Shown: piece after piece, positions 1-8,341 of the stretch | How the letters are laid out: every line of letters starts with the position of its first letter | Numbering within the stretch: position 1 is the first letter of the stretch | Origin: Verrucomicrobiaceae bacterium | GTDB taxonomy: Bacteria; Verrucomicrobiota; Verrucomicrobiia; Verrucomicrobiales; Akkermansiaceae | NCBI GenBank assembly: GCA_027484055.1 | Contig: JAIXQH010000054.1 | Location: forward strand, 37,564-101,563 | Direction of reading: 5' to 3' | DNA length: 64,000 nucleotides | The notes under the pieces: model-generated | Seen by the model: only the letters and a program-made list of their open reading frames with translations | The model's database searches: none | Told to the model about the DNA's origin: nothing | Position numbers and translations under genes: made by a program

Positions 1-80
1 TTACGGATTTTACGGATGATGAAGAGGTTGTGAAAATGATTCGAAAACCTGTTTGATGCATTCTGAAATCCGTAAAATCC
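1..80. repeat. Short inverted repeat in the left-edge intergenic region
   Basis: The stretch ACGGATTTTACGGAT near position 4 recurs inverted as ATCCGTAAAATCC near position 67. This resembles the 'ATCCGTAAAATCCGT' phrases of dispersed intergenic repeats in several environmental phyla. The left part may continue outside the window. No open frame or RNA gene is recognisable in 1-326. Confidence 0.4.
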
Positions 81-114
81 CTTTAATCCGTGGTTAAATT
101 GCTGTTTTCGGGTT

Positions 115-247
115 AACCGCGAATGGACGTCAATGAACGCGAATGAAGCCAAATTTACCTACCCGAGCATCGGTATGGAGACCATTTGATCAAACCTTCG
201 GTTTTGTTTCTGTTCATTCGCGTCTTTTTGCGTTCATTCGCGGTTGG
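115..247. repeat. REP-like imperfect palindrome (CGCGAATGAACGC type)
   Basis: A left arm of about 35 nt (starting AACCGCGAATGGACG, near 115) is matched inverted by a right arm (ending GCGTTCATTCGCGGTT, near 245), with a loop of about 60 nt. The arms consist of repeated 'GCGAATGAACG' words. The transcript could fold into a long hairpin just upstream of corA. It has the look of a REP/BIME-type element mobilised in trans, but only sequence form is seen here, not function. Confidence 0.55.
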
Positions 248-326
248 TGTTTTCAGAATGAAGCGGCCCTGACGAGACTCCAGACCCAGCTTGCCTCCTA
301 GGTCCACTCTCGCTAAGTTAGTGGGC

Positions 327-1418
327 ATGTTCACCAAACGTCGCAATTCTCCTGGCTCGCCCCCCGCCACGCTGAGCCCTCATTTGGTGGACGGACAAGT
401 CCGCAAGCCCGCGATTCAGATCATCGAGTATGACGGTGAGCATTTCGAGGAGCGGGAAATCCACGATATGAACGAACTCGCGGCCCACCTCGATAATCCC
501 TTTGTCACGTGGATCAATATCGACGGCTTGGGAGATGTGGAGGCGCTCAAGCTACTTGGAGAAAAATTTCACCTCCACCCACTCGCACTCGAAGACGTGC
601 TCAACACGGGGCAGCGGCCGAAGATCGAGATTGGTCCAGACTACCTCTTCATCGTGGCTCAGATGGTGTATCAGAACCGTGAAGCGACAATCTGCGGCGA
701 GCAAATCAGCCTGTTTATGGGGAAAAATTTCCTCATCACCGTGCAAGAGGAAGGTGAGTATGATGTCTTCGAACCAGTCAGGGGCCGAATCCGCGGTGGA
801 CGTGGGACGATCCGAAATCTGAAGGAAGACTACCTCACTTATGCGTTGATGGATTCGATCATCGACCACTTTTACCCCGTGCTGGAAGAAATCGGCTCGA
901 AGATTGAAATCCTAGAGGACGAGCTACTGGAGCGCCCCTCGCGGACCATGGTGCAAACCCTGCACGAGTATAAGCGCAGTCTCACGCAGATGCGGCGCTT
1001 CGTCTGGCCGCTGCGCGATGTGGTGAACAGCCTGCTGCACGAGAGCTCCGGCCACATCACACAGTCCACTCAAGTTTACCTCCGGGACTGCTATGACCAC
1101 ACCGTGCAGCTGATGGACTTGGTGGAGACCTACAAGGAAATCACCGCTGGACTCATGGAACTCTATCACTCCAGCGTAGGCCTCCGGACGAATGAAGTGA
1201 TGCGGGTGCTGACGGTCATCACCTCCATTTTTATCCCGCTAACCTTCATCGTGGGAATCTATGGCATGAACTTCGCGCCCGCCACGCCGGATGGGAAGGC
1301 GCTCCCGCTGAATATGCCGGAACTCTACCAGCCCCACGGCTACATCGGCCTGATGGCGATCATGGCAGTCATCGCGGTGGTGCAGTTGATCGTTTTCAGA
1401 AAGATGAAATGGCTATGA
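327..1418 (+). CDS. corA: CorA-type magnesium/cobalt transporter
   Basis: Predicted pentameric inner-membrane channel for Mg2+ (also Co2+/Ni2+ in the family). The 363-residue protein has a long soluble N-terminal region followed by two membrane segments close to the C-terminus. The first ends in the signature YGMNF, which contains the GMN selectivity motif, and the second ends in the basic tail RKMKWL. Length and layout are usual for CorA. The frame stays open to a TTG at 291, but the ATG at 327 is preferred because the upstream codons look like leader sequence. It stands alone, tail-to-tail with the pyrophosphorylase gene. Family assignment is secure; the ion is inferred. Confidence 0.93.
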   Translation: MFTKRRNSPGSPPATLSPHLVDGQVRKPAIQIIEYDGEHFEEREIHDMNELAAHLDNPFVTWINIDGLGDVEALKLLGEKFHLHPLALEDVLNTGQRPKIEIGPDYLFIVAQMVYQNREATICGEQISLFMGKNFLITVQEEGEYDVFEPVRGRIRGGRGTIRNLKEDYLTYALMDSIIDHFYPVLEEIGSKIEILEDELLERPSRTMVQTLHEYKRSLTQMRRFVWPLRDVVNSLLHESSGHITQSTQVYLRDCYDHTVQLMDLVETYKEITAGLMELYHSSVGLRTNEVMRVLTVITSIFIPLTFIVGIYGMNFAPATPDGKALPLNMPELYQPHGYIGLMAIMAVIAVVQLIVFRKMKWL

Positions 1419-1497
1419 GCTGGATTTTTAATCCGTAAGCGAGGGCTTCAGGTGGGGACTGATTTCCGAGCAATCCCGCCTACTTTCGGACCTTCAC

Positions 1498-2880
1498 TTA
1501 GAGTTCGACGAACTGATCTTGATACACACCCGCCGCGACGGTTTTGCGCTCGGCGGAGGTGTTTTTAAACTCGACGTTGCCGACGATCACCACTCCAGCG
1601 GCGAAATGCACGGCTCCTGAAACTTTGAGTGACTGACAGTTTAACAGACTTGGAACGCCGAGTGGTTCAAGTTGATCAACGAGTTTGTAATCGTCTGAGA
1701 GTGAAATCGTCGGCGGCACGCCTTGGCGCGAGGCCGCCAAGCGGACTTGGCCATTTTCAAGTACTTCATAGGCGTCCGAGCGCAGGGCGAGTAAATCGCC
1801 CGTCGTCTTGACCGGTGCAAATCGGCTGCGTGGGACATCGAGCGCGGTGGCTCCCTCGAAGCACTCGATGGCTGCCCCCATGGCGATTTCCAGCTGCACC
1901 ACGGCCGTGGATTTTTTATCGCGCGGGTCCACGGTTTTATTATTCCGAATCATCGGTAAGGGCAGCACGCCAGAATCCGCGACGAGTTGCTCTTTGAGTA
2001 AATCGAGACGCAGCCAAAGACTGTTGGTGTTGAAATACTGGTGGCGGTCGATGTCTTGGAACTCCGCTAAATTTTCCTCCGGGCACTGGGCCACTTCGCG
2101 AAGGAGCAGGCGTCCATCTGACTTTCTCAAGGCAAGGTGCCCACCCTTTCGGTCTGCGGCGGTACGACGAGTGACCTCCATGAGAAATGGCGCACCGGAT
2201 TGAGCGAAATAGCTTAAAATTGCCGGATCGAGGATAGCTCCGAGATTATCCGAATTGGAGACAAAGGCGTATTTGACTCCGTCCGCCAGCAGACGGTCGA
2301 GCCAACCGCTGCCGACGAGGGCCGGGTAAAGATCTCCGTGACCCGGCGGGCACCACTCATGCGCCGGATCAGCCGGCCACTCGGCGGGGGCGAATGTCGT
2401 GGCTTCGATTTTCGGGATCTGATTTTGCATCAGCTCGACTTCCGCCGCATCCGCCAAGCCATCTGCGCGGTAGCTTTCTAAATGGGCGAGCGTTTCTGCG
2501 CTGGTGCTGAAGCTATTCATCAGAAGCAGGCGAACAGAGGCACCGCTGGATTTCCGTAAATCGAGAATTTGGCGGACCATGAGATCCAGGAAGTTCACAC
2601 CTGGGCGCACCGACAGCAGGCTCTTCGGACCTTGTAGGCCCATACTGGTTCCGAGCCCCCCGTTGAGTTTGATGACGACCGCTTGTGAAAGTAAGGATGC
2701 ATCTCCTGCCCCGATTTCATCAAACGAAGCGAGTCCCGCTGCGGGTGAAATCGTCTCTTCTGGGATCATTCCCGTTTCGTTGCGGAGCAGAGCTTCGTAA
2801 TTGCGGCGGAAGGCTCGGATGGCAGCGTCGCCCATTCCGGCAGCCGTCATTTTCGTTTCAAAGGCAGTGAAGTTTCCCAT
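1498..2880 (-). CDS. UTP-glucose-1-phosphate uridylyltransferase, eukaryotic (UGP) type
   Basis: Makes UDP-glucose from UTP and glucose 1-phosphate for envelope glycan and storage polymer synthesis. The 460-residue protein belongs to the UDPGP family rather than the usual bacterial GalU family. The nucleotide-binding KLNGGLGTSMG and the LQGPKSLL stretch lie near residue 75, FVSNSDNLGA lies mid-protein, and the C-terminal region (SGAVHFAAGVVIVGNVEF) looks like the left-handed beta-helix of UGPs. The ATG at 2880 is chosen over an in-frame TTG at 2889. It lies directly downstream of a tRNA-Arg gene on the same strand. Confidence 0.9.
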   Translation of the reverse strand: MGNFTAFETKMTAAGMGDAAIRAFRRNYEALLRNETGMIPEETISPAAGLASFDEIGAGDASLLSQAVVIKLNGGLGTSMGLQGPKSLLSVRPGVNFLDLMVRQILDLRKSSGASVRLLLMNSFSTSAETLAHLESYRADGLADAAEVELMQNQIPKIEATTFAPAEWPADPAHEWCPPGHGDLYPALVGSGWLDRLLADGVKYAFVSNSDNLGAILDPAILSYFAQSGAPFLMEVTRRTAADRKGGHLALRKSDGRLLLREVAQCPEENLAEFQDIDRHQYFNTNSLWLRLDLLKEQLVADSGVLPLPMIRNNKTVDPRDKKSTAVVQLEIAMGAAIECFEGATALDVPRSRFAPVKTTGDLLALRSDAYEVLENGQVRLAASRQGVPPTISLSDDYKLVDQLEPLGVPSLLNCQSLKVSGAVHFAAGVVIVGNVEFKNTSAERKTVAAGVYQDQFVEL

Positions 2881-2901
2881 AAGAATCAATGATGAAGAGC
2901 G

Positions 2902-2978
2902 TGGTGCGCCTGACTGGATTCGAACCAGTGACCGTCCGCTTAGAAGGCGGGTGCTCTATCCAACTGAGCTACAGGCGC
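2902..2978 (-). tRNA. tRNA-Arg (anticodon TCT), CCA encoded
   Basis: Folds as a full cloverleaf on the minus strand. The acceptor GCGCCTG pairs with CAGGCGC, the D arm is GCTCAGTTGGATAGAGC, the anticodon loop CTTCTAA gives TCT, and the T arm is CTGGTTCGAATCCAG. Discriminator A is followed by a genomic CCA. It reads AGA codons. Confidence 0.95.
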
Positions 2979-3103
2979 TACGGCGGCAGTGAGTATCAAG
3001 CTTGTGCGGGGAAGTCAAAATCCACGTCGGATTTCGCTCATTTTGTTTTCCCGACTCGAAAATTAGGGTTTCGGTCCTTCAATTCCCTCCTTAGCCTTCC
3101 GAG

Positions 3104-3598
3104 ATGCGCACTGCGGTTTACGCTGGTTCCTTTGACCCTCCAACAAATGGCCACCTCTGGATGATCCAGCGGGGATTGGAAATGTTTGATCACTTGATCG
3201 TCGCCATTGGCAACAACCCCTCGAAGCACTACTCCTTCAGCGTCGAAGAACGCCTCGACCTACTCCGAGCCTCCACCGTGCCCTGTGAGCGTTTGGAAAT
3301 CGCCCATTTCGACAATCGCTACCTCGTGGACTACGCGAAAAAAATGGACGCCAAATACGTCCTCCGCGGCATCCGCTCGCCCAACGACTACGAATACGAA
3401 CGCGGGATGCGCCACATCAACGCGGACATGGCCCCAGAAATCACCACCGTATTCCTCATGCCGCCACGCGACATCGCGGAACTTTCTTCCAGCATGATCA
3501 AAAGCCTAACCGGCCCAAGCGGTTGGGAAGATATCGTCCACCGCTACGTGCCGGAACCGGTTCTCACTGCGCTCGCCGCTCGTGGTGGCGCGATCTGA
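3104..3598 (+). CDS. coaD: Pantetheine-phosphate adenylyltransferase (PPAT)
   Basis: Catalyses the penultimate step of coenzyme A synthesis, adenylating 4'-phosphopantetheine with ATP in the cytoplasm. The 164-residue protein starts with the nucleotidyltransferase signature AGSFDPPTNGHLWMI (the (T/H)xGH box). It carries RGIRSPNDYEYE, which binds substrate, and ends its core with the SSSMIKSL motif. Length is typical for bacterial PPAT. No clear Shine-Dalgarno sequence precedes the ATG. panC of the same pathway lies about 23 kb away, so the CoA genes are scattered. Confidence 0.96.
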   Translation: MRTAVYAGSFDPPTNGHLWMIQRGLEMFDHLIVAIGNNPSKHYSFSVEERLDLLRASTVPCERLEIAHFDNRYLVDYAKKMDAKYVLRGIRSPNDYEYERGMRHINADMAPEITTVFLMPPRDIAELSSSMIKSLTGPSGWEDIVHRYVPEPVLTALAARGGAI

Positions 3599-3683
3599 GC
3601 AGCATCCCGAAAAGCGGTCTTGGCAAAATCGGCGAATCGGCCATGATGCAGTCCAGTGACATACTAGAACTCCATTATTACCC

Positions 3684-4070
3684 ATGAAAATCGCATCCAA
3701 TCTCGCCGGTGGCCTCTTAGGGCTTCTTTTCTTCATCTTCGGGCTGAACTTCTTCTTGAAATTCATTCCAATGCCTCCCGGTCCACCAGAAGGCTCCCCC
3801 GCCGCATTATTCTTCGGGGCCTTCGCTCCCACGGGCTATCTCGCGTTCGTGAAAGTGATCGAAATCCTCGGTGCCTTGCTGGTGGCGATCCCGAAAACTC
3901 GCAACATCGGCCTACTTTTCCTCGGTCCAGTGATCATCAACATCCTTTGTTTCCACATCTTTTTGGTCAATCCTGCAACTCTTCTCGATCCAATGCTCAT
4001 TCTCATCTGCGCACTGGCCGGCTTTCTGTTGTGGAGTGGTCGTAAAGCCTTCTGCGGCTTGCTTCAATAA
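3684..4070 (+). CDS. DoxX-like small membrane protein
   Basis: A 128-residue, very hydrophobic protein with about four membrane spans: an N-terminal span (LAGGLLGLLFFIFGLNFFL), one around residue 55 (VIEILGALLVAIP), and two at the C-terminal half. The GLNFF...F start and the gap rich in Pro and Gly before the second span fit the DoxX/DoxD-like family. Members are loosely linked to respiration or redox stress, but no specific reaction can be assigned here. It stands 85 bp after coaD, probably as its own unit. Confidence 0.65.
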   Translation: MKIASNLAGGLLGLLFFIFGLNFFLKFIPMPPGPPEGSPAALFFGAFAPTGYLAFVKVIEILGALLVAIPKTRNIGLLFLGPVIINILCFHIFLVNPATLLDPMLILICALAGFLLWSGRKAFCGLLQ

Positions 4071-4153
4071 CAGGCACCAGTCCATGCTAGTTTTCAAAAA
4101 ATCCTGCACGAACTAGGGGGATAATTCGAAAACACCTACATTCTTTTTGAGTT

Positions 4154-4356
4154 CACGCCATCGCCTCACTCGCCGCAGCCCATAGCTATGCCGAGCCGAA
4201 ATGGATGCGAACCACTCACTGGAATGCCTCACGACCTTACTCGATCTGGATGCCAGTCAGCAGGATCAAGCCTTTTCAAGGCTAGCCCGCCAATCCGAAC
4301 CAGATTGAAACGAGTCCGACATCTCCCGTCTCATCGAAGTCTATACCCACTTGTAA
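4154..4356 (+). pseudogene. Decayed gene fragment A, left flank of the MBOAT pair
   Basis: The 420-base gap 4071-4490 holds a fragment with coding character but broken frames. One frame begins HAIASLAAAHSYAEPKW. After a shift another reads LECLTTLLDLDASQQ, continues to a TGA at 4306, then reads NESDISRLIEVYTHL and ends in TAA at 4356. The last words recur in degenerate form at 7413-7454 (CLNEVFTHY then TAA), also preceded by HAIA. Both ends of the fragment are therefore duplicated. I do not recognise the parent family. Confidence 0.45.
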
Positions 4357-4490
4357 CCTGGGAATTAGACACCGTTCTGTCCTCACTTTGTGGTCAGTCA
4401 TATCACCTTAACCTGAGCGCCGCTGCGGTATCGATCACAGCTCCGGCGATTTCCCCCCGTGCGCGTGGCGTCCTCGATAACGCGACTCCT

Positions 4491-5735
4491 TTATTTTACA
4501 GAGGCGTTGTAGGTTTGTTTCAGGAAGTCGACGAGGTTCTCGGTGAACTCGATCTGGGCGGCGTCGGTGAAGTGGACGAGGTCATCGAAGGCGTCCGCGG
4601 TGGGGCGGAGGTAGAGGCCGGCGTCGGTGACGATGACGTTGCCTGGGTGGCGGGATTTGAGATCCGCAAGGAAGCGATCCATGTCTTGGCGGACGGCGGG
4701 GCTGAGGTTTTTTTCAAGGGCGGGGTGGACGTCGCCGTCTACGATGATGAGCTTGCAGCCGAGGGCGGCGAGCTCATCTGACATGCGCATGAAGGAGGCT
4801 TTTTCAAAGGTGGCGCCGGGGCTGAGGTGCAGGCCGGAGGCGTTCTGAGAGCCTTGCAATTCCAGATCCGGGACGAGGGTGCTGTCGTGGCGAAACTGAT
4901 CGATGCCCATGATTTCCCAGCTCAGGACGCGCTGGGAGATGGACTCGCGGTAGCGGAAGAGCGGGATGAGCCTGCCGGCGATGCCGCTGCGGACGGAGCC
5001 GGGCGAGAGCTTGTTCCAACCGCCGAGCTCTATGAGGTCGTCCAAGTCCGCGAAGTGCAGGAACTTGGGCGGGACGATGCCGCTGCCGGCTCCGTAGAAA
5101 ACAATTTCTGAAAGGTAGGAGATGACCCAGTCGCCCTTGCGCAGGGGGATGTCGCGCTCGAGGATGAGCATGTCGAAGCCACGGGTGCCGGGCTGGGTGA
5201 GATCGGTGCTCCAGATTTTTTCGCCGAGTTTGGCGTTGAGGATTTTTTCGTCGATACTGCGGTTTGTTTGGCTGTTTCCGAGCAGGACGAGGCGTTGCCT
5301 GCCGGTGTCCTCGCTGAAGAGTTTCCGCTTGATGTGGTATTGGGCGAAGTTGTCGATGTGGACCTTGTCGTAAAACAGGGACCAGAAGAGGACGGTGTTG
5401 CCGCAGGCAAGGACGAGGAGATTGAGGCCGACGAAGACAAGGATACCGTCGCGGAGACCCCGTATCGCGCGGTTTTGATAGAAGCGGTCGATTAGCCCTC
5501 GGAGTGTGAGACCTGCGGCGATGATGGCTGCGGTGATGTAGAAAAGGAAGACGGCTTCATTGATCCTTCCGAGGACGAAGGAGACGGGATCGGTGAATTT
5601 CCCGTCGCCGACGCGCGCGAGGACGGGGCCGAATTTTTCCGCGAGGATGGCGGCGAGCTTGTCTCCGAGGGCTAGCCAGAGGATCAGCGGGAGGAGGAGG
5701 GCGGCGAGAAGAAGGAGTTTTTTAGGGAGTTTCAT
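4491..5735 (-). CDS. SGNH-hydrolase-like protein partnered with MBOAT acyltransferase
   Basis: A 414-residue protein with an N-terminal membrane anchor (LLLLAALLLPLILWLAL) and two further hydrophobic stretches before residue 140, followed by an extracytoplasmic domain. LLGNSQTNRS places a candidate catalytic Ser in a GDS-like position, and DDLVHFTDA near the C-terminus offers the Asp/His of an SGNH triad. This matches the AlgJ/AlgX/DltD-like partners that complete O-acetylation started by MBOAT proteins. The start codon overlaps the MBOAT stop as ATGA at 5735, so the two are translationally coupled. The longer open frame to 5978 only shadows the MBOAT gene. The acylated polymer is unknown. 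Confidence 0.72.
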   Translation of the reverse strand: MKLPKKLLLLAALLLPLILWLALGDKLAAILAEKFGPVLARVGDGKFTDPVSFVLGRINEAVFLFYITAAIIAAGLTLRGLIDRFYQNRAIRGLRDGILVFVGLNLLVLACGNTVLFWSLFYDKVHIDNFAQYHIKRKLFSEDTGRQRLVLLGNSQTNRSIDEKILNAKLGEKIWSTDLTQPGTRGFDMLILERDIPLRKGDWVISYLSEIVFYGAGSGIVPPKFLHFADLDDLIELGGWNKLSPGSVRSGIAGRLIPLFRYRESISQRVLSWEIMGIDQFRHDSTLVPDLELQGSQNASGLHLSPGATFEKASFMRMSDELAALGCKLIIVDGDVHPALEKNLSPAVRQDMDRFLADLKSRHPGNVIVTDAGLYLRPTADAFDDLVHFTDAAQIEFTENLVDFLKQTYNASVK

Positions 5736-7156
5736 CAGAACTGGAAGTAGATGAAAGATGAGCCCTCGAAGACTCCGATTACGAAGATAGCGGTGAGCGT
5801 GGCGGCGACGACGGCTGTCTGGAAACCACTCTTCCAGGTGGAAAAGCGGTCCATCTGGCGGTGGGATGCCTGAAGCATAAAGGCGAGTGTGCCGAGCAGC
5901 AGGACGGGCCATGCGAAGCCGCTTACGGTGGCGGGGAATTTCCAGAGGACTTTCAGGTAGCTGGCAATGAGATCCCATTGGCTAATATCGCGCGGGACGG
6001 TGCCGGCGCGGAAAAGCAGCCAGCCGATGCAGGTGATGTGGAAGAAGATGAAGACGGCAAGCAGACCCCGCATTTTCCCGGTGGATGGCTGGATGTGCCT
6101 TTTCCGGTTGTGATCCCAGACGCGATGGAGGACGAGAAGGAGCCCGTGGAAAAGGCCCCATGCGAGGAAGGCGAATCCCGCACCGTGCCACAGGCCGCCG
6201 AGGAGCATGGTGAGCATGAGGTTGCGGAAGGTGAGGAGTTTCCCCCCGCGGTTGCCCCCGAGCGGGATGTAGAGGTAGTCGCGGAGCCAGACTGAGAGGC
6301 TGATGTGCCAGTTTTTCCAGAAAGCGGCGGGGTTGGAAACGAGGTAGGGTGCTTTGAAATTATGCATCAGCTCAAAGCCCATGAGCTTCGCAAGGCCACG
6401 GGCGATATCCGAGTAGCCCGAGAAATCACCGTAGATCTGGAGCGCGAAGGCGTAGAGAAAGAGCCAGGAATTAGCATCCTGCATAGGGGTCTGCCCGCCA
6501 CTGAAACCCCAGTCCACGAAGGGCGCGAGCCTGTCCGCGATGACGATTTTTTTCAGGTAGCCGAGGAGGCAAAGCCAAATGCCATCAAGGACCTGGTCCT
6601 GCTTGATGGCGCGCGGGCTGCGGCACTGGGGAAGAAGATCCTGAGCGCGGACGATGGGGCCGGCGACGAGGTGAGGGAAGAAGGAGACGTAGAGCATGAA
6701 GTCCAAGGGGTTCTTCGATGCCTTCAGATGCCCCCGGTACACATCGATGGTGTAGCTCATCGAGAGGAAGGTGTAGAATGAAATGCCGAGGGGGAGAATG
6801 ACCTGGAGGGTGGGCACGTCCGCCCTCATGCCGAAGGTTTCTAAGACGCGGGCGAAGCTGTCGGCGAAAAAGTTGAAGTATTTGAAAAAACCGATGACTG
6901 AGAGGTTCACCGTCATGCTTGCGGCGAGGAGCAGTTTCCGCTTTTTCCCGGAGACGCAGGACTCGATCCAGCGGGCGCAGGCGTAGTCGAAGAAGGTGGT
7001 CGCGACCAGAAGGCCGAGGAAGCGCCAGTCCCACCAGCCGTAGAAAACGTAGCTGGCGATGACGAGAATGACGTTCTGCGCCTTGTGCCGCGTTCTGTAA
7101 TACAGCGTCAGGACGATGGCCAGGAAGACGAGGAAGACGATGGAGTTGAAAACCAC
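5735..7156 (-). CDS. MBOAT family O-acyltransferase (AlgI-like)
   Basis: Integral membrane protein of about 473 residues with ten or so predicted spans, of the AlgI/PatA/DltB type that carries acyl groups from the cytoplasm to an extracellular glycan. Typical words are the start FNSIVFLVFLAI, then PLGISFYTFLSMSYTIDVYRG, and LLGGLWHGAGFAFLAWGLFHG, which contains the conserved WHG with the catalytic His. The GTG at 7156 is chosen because family members begin M-V-F-N-S. The open frame reaches 7237, but the extra residues are not family-like. It forms an operon with the SGNH-like gene; no alginate or Dlt genes are near. Confidence 0.88.
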   Translation of the reverse strand: MVFNSIVFLVFLAIVLTLYYRTRHKAQNVILVIASYVFYGWWDWRFLGLLVATTFFDYACARWIESCVSGKKRKLLLAASMTVNLSVIGFFKYFNFFADSFARVLETFGMRADVPTLQVILPLGISFYTFLSMSYTIDVYRGHLKASKNPLDFMLYVSFFPHLVAGPIVRAQDLLPQCRSPRAIKQDQVLDGIWLCLLGYLKKIVIADRLAPFVDWGFSGGQTPMQDANSWLFLYAFALQIYGDFSGYSDIARGLAKLMGFELMHNFKAPYLVSNPAAFWKNWHISLSVWLRDYLYIPLGGNRGGKLLTFRNLMLTMLLGGLWHGAGFAFLAWGLFHGLLLVLHRVWDHNRKRHIQPSTGKMRGLLAVFIFFHITCIGWLLFRAGTVPRDISQWDLIASYLKVLWKFPATVSGFAWPVLLLGTLAFMLQASHRQMDRFSTWKSGFQTAVVAATLTAIFVIGVFEGSSFIYFQF

Positions 7157-7412
7157 TGCGGGAACTAGAGACAGGGGTAGAGGGGATGAGCGAGAAAATT
7201 CCAGACCAGGGTGGCGTGGTCCGGGAAATGCGCTCAAGCGTAGCTTCTGCCGAGGCTTTTCGTTTTGCCCTGTCGCGGCTCTTTGGGAGAGGGCTTCGTT
7301 CCAGATCGGGGAAAGTGTGGCGCTTCGTTATAGTTTAACTGTCACTTTGTCATGGTGACACCGGTGTGCAACATTGAGCAAAATTTTCTGTCCTAAATTC
7401 CTCTACTGGAGC

Positions 7413-7454
7413 CACGCCATCGCCTGTCTCAACGAAGTCTTTACCCACTATTAA
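7413..7454 (+). pseudogene. Decayed gene fragment B, right flank of the MBOAT pair
   Basis: The gap 7157-7543 contains a 42-nt remnant reading HAIACLNEVFTHY then TAA. It matches both ends of fragment A at 4154-4356 with the middle deleted. Nucleotide similarity continues about 15 bases past the stop. Both fragments are on the plus strand, opposite to the MBOAT operon between them. The rest of the gap shows only a probable promoter region for the MBOAT operon. Confidence 0.4.
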
Positions 7455-7543
7455 CTTGAGAATTGAACTCCTTTGTCTTCCAAGGCAGGAGACGGACCTA
7501 TGGGCAGGGCAGTCCATGCCTGAAGACGGGCGAATCAATACCA

Positions 7544-8311
7544 TCACTTTGCCTGCGCGGCAGACTCCATCAAGTCACTGGCGGCGAGCACGACATTTGA
7601 CGGCACTGGATTGGAATCGCTCTCACCCTTCGGGCTGAAGCGATTGATGCCGATGCCGAGGAATTTCCCCTCTCCGTTAAAGACAGGCATGCCGATCGAC
7701 TGGGTGCCGAGCTTGCCGAAAATCCGTGGCTTGGTGACCATGGAAATGATTTCATTGGTCATGACGACCGGCTCACGGTTGAGCTCTTTCCCGAGGCGGC
7801 CAATGATGATGACGTCATCCAAAACTTTCATGGGAGCGCTGTTAGCTGTGTCGATTGGGGTCAGCTTGACGTCAGCAGGTTTCTCTGGACGGATGTAGGC
7901 GAGATCGAGATCGGTGTCCTTGAAGCCGACTTTCGCCGCCACTTCAGAGCCGTCTGGCATGAGGATTTTCACCTCCTTGGTGGTGCCTTTCGCAGAGAGT
8001 TTCATCGGCCCTTGCTGGGTGTTGATCGTGCGCCCGTCGATGGTGGAGGCGACGTCCAAAGTGGAAAGTGGCACGACGATAAGGCCGTCTTGCCCGATGA
8101 CGGTGCCGAGGGTTTCGATTTTCCGCTCTTCTTTTTTCGGAGCGTTTTCACCGGCGGTAATTTCGATTTCCACTACTGCGGTGATGAAGAGGACAGAATC
8201 CTTGTGAGCTGTGGAGAGAGCGAGTGCGTGTTCCTTGAGCGAACCATCCGCCGCGATGGCGAAGGGGGTGGCGAGGAGCGCGGCGAGTAGGGTCAAGTGG
8301 TGTTTCATCAT
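7544..8311 (-). CDS. Exported trypsin-fold protein lacking the catalytic triad (pseudoprotease)
   Basis: A 255-residue protein with a signal peptide (HHLTLLAALLATPFAIAA). Its layout follows the protease domain of the upstream HtrA gene. LGTVIGQDGLIVVPLSTLD aligns with GSGTIISPDGYILTNHHVA, so the catalytic His position is lost. DTDLDLAYIRP keeps the Asp. IGMPVFNGEGKFLGIG replaces NSGGPLVNLQGEIVGV, so the nucleophilic Ser is lost. It has no PDZ domain. It begins 30 bp after the HtrA-like gene on the same strand, suggesting a non-catalytic partner, chaperone or regulator of that protease. The alignment is by eye. Confidence 0.7.
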   Translation of the reverse strand: MMKHHLTLLAALLATPFAIAADGSLKEHALALSTAHKDSVLFITAVVEIEITAGENAPKKEERKIETLGTVIGQDGLIVVPLSTLDVASTIDGRTINTQQGPMKLSAKGTTKEVKILMPDGSEVAAKVGFKDTDLDLAYIRPEKPADVKLTPIDTANSAPMKVLDDVIIIGRLGKELNREPVVMTNEIISMVTKPRIFGKLGTQSIGMPVFNGEGKFLGIGINRFSPKGESDSNPVPSNVVLAASDLMESAAQAK

Positions 8312-8341
8312 GAATGTGGGGCGGGGTAGAGAGAGATGGAG

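Noticed and set aside
4188..4781. 197-codon plus-strand frame running from gap fragment A into the SGNH-like gene
   Set aside because: It changes character at the gene boundary and reads antisense to the SGNH-like gene. Only the broken fragment at 4154-4356 is retained, as a pseudogene.
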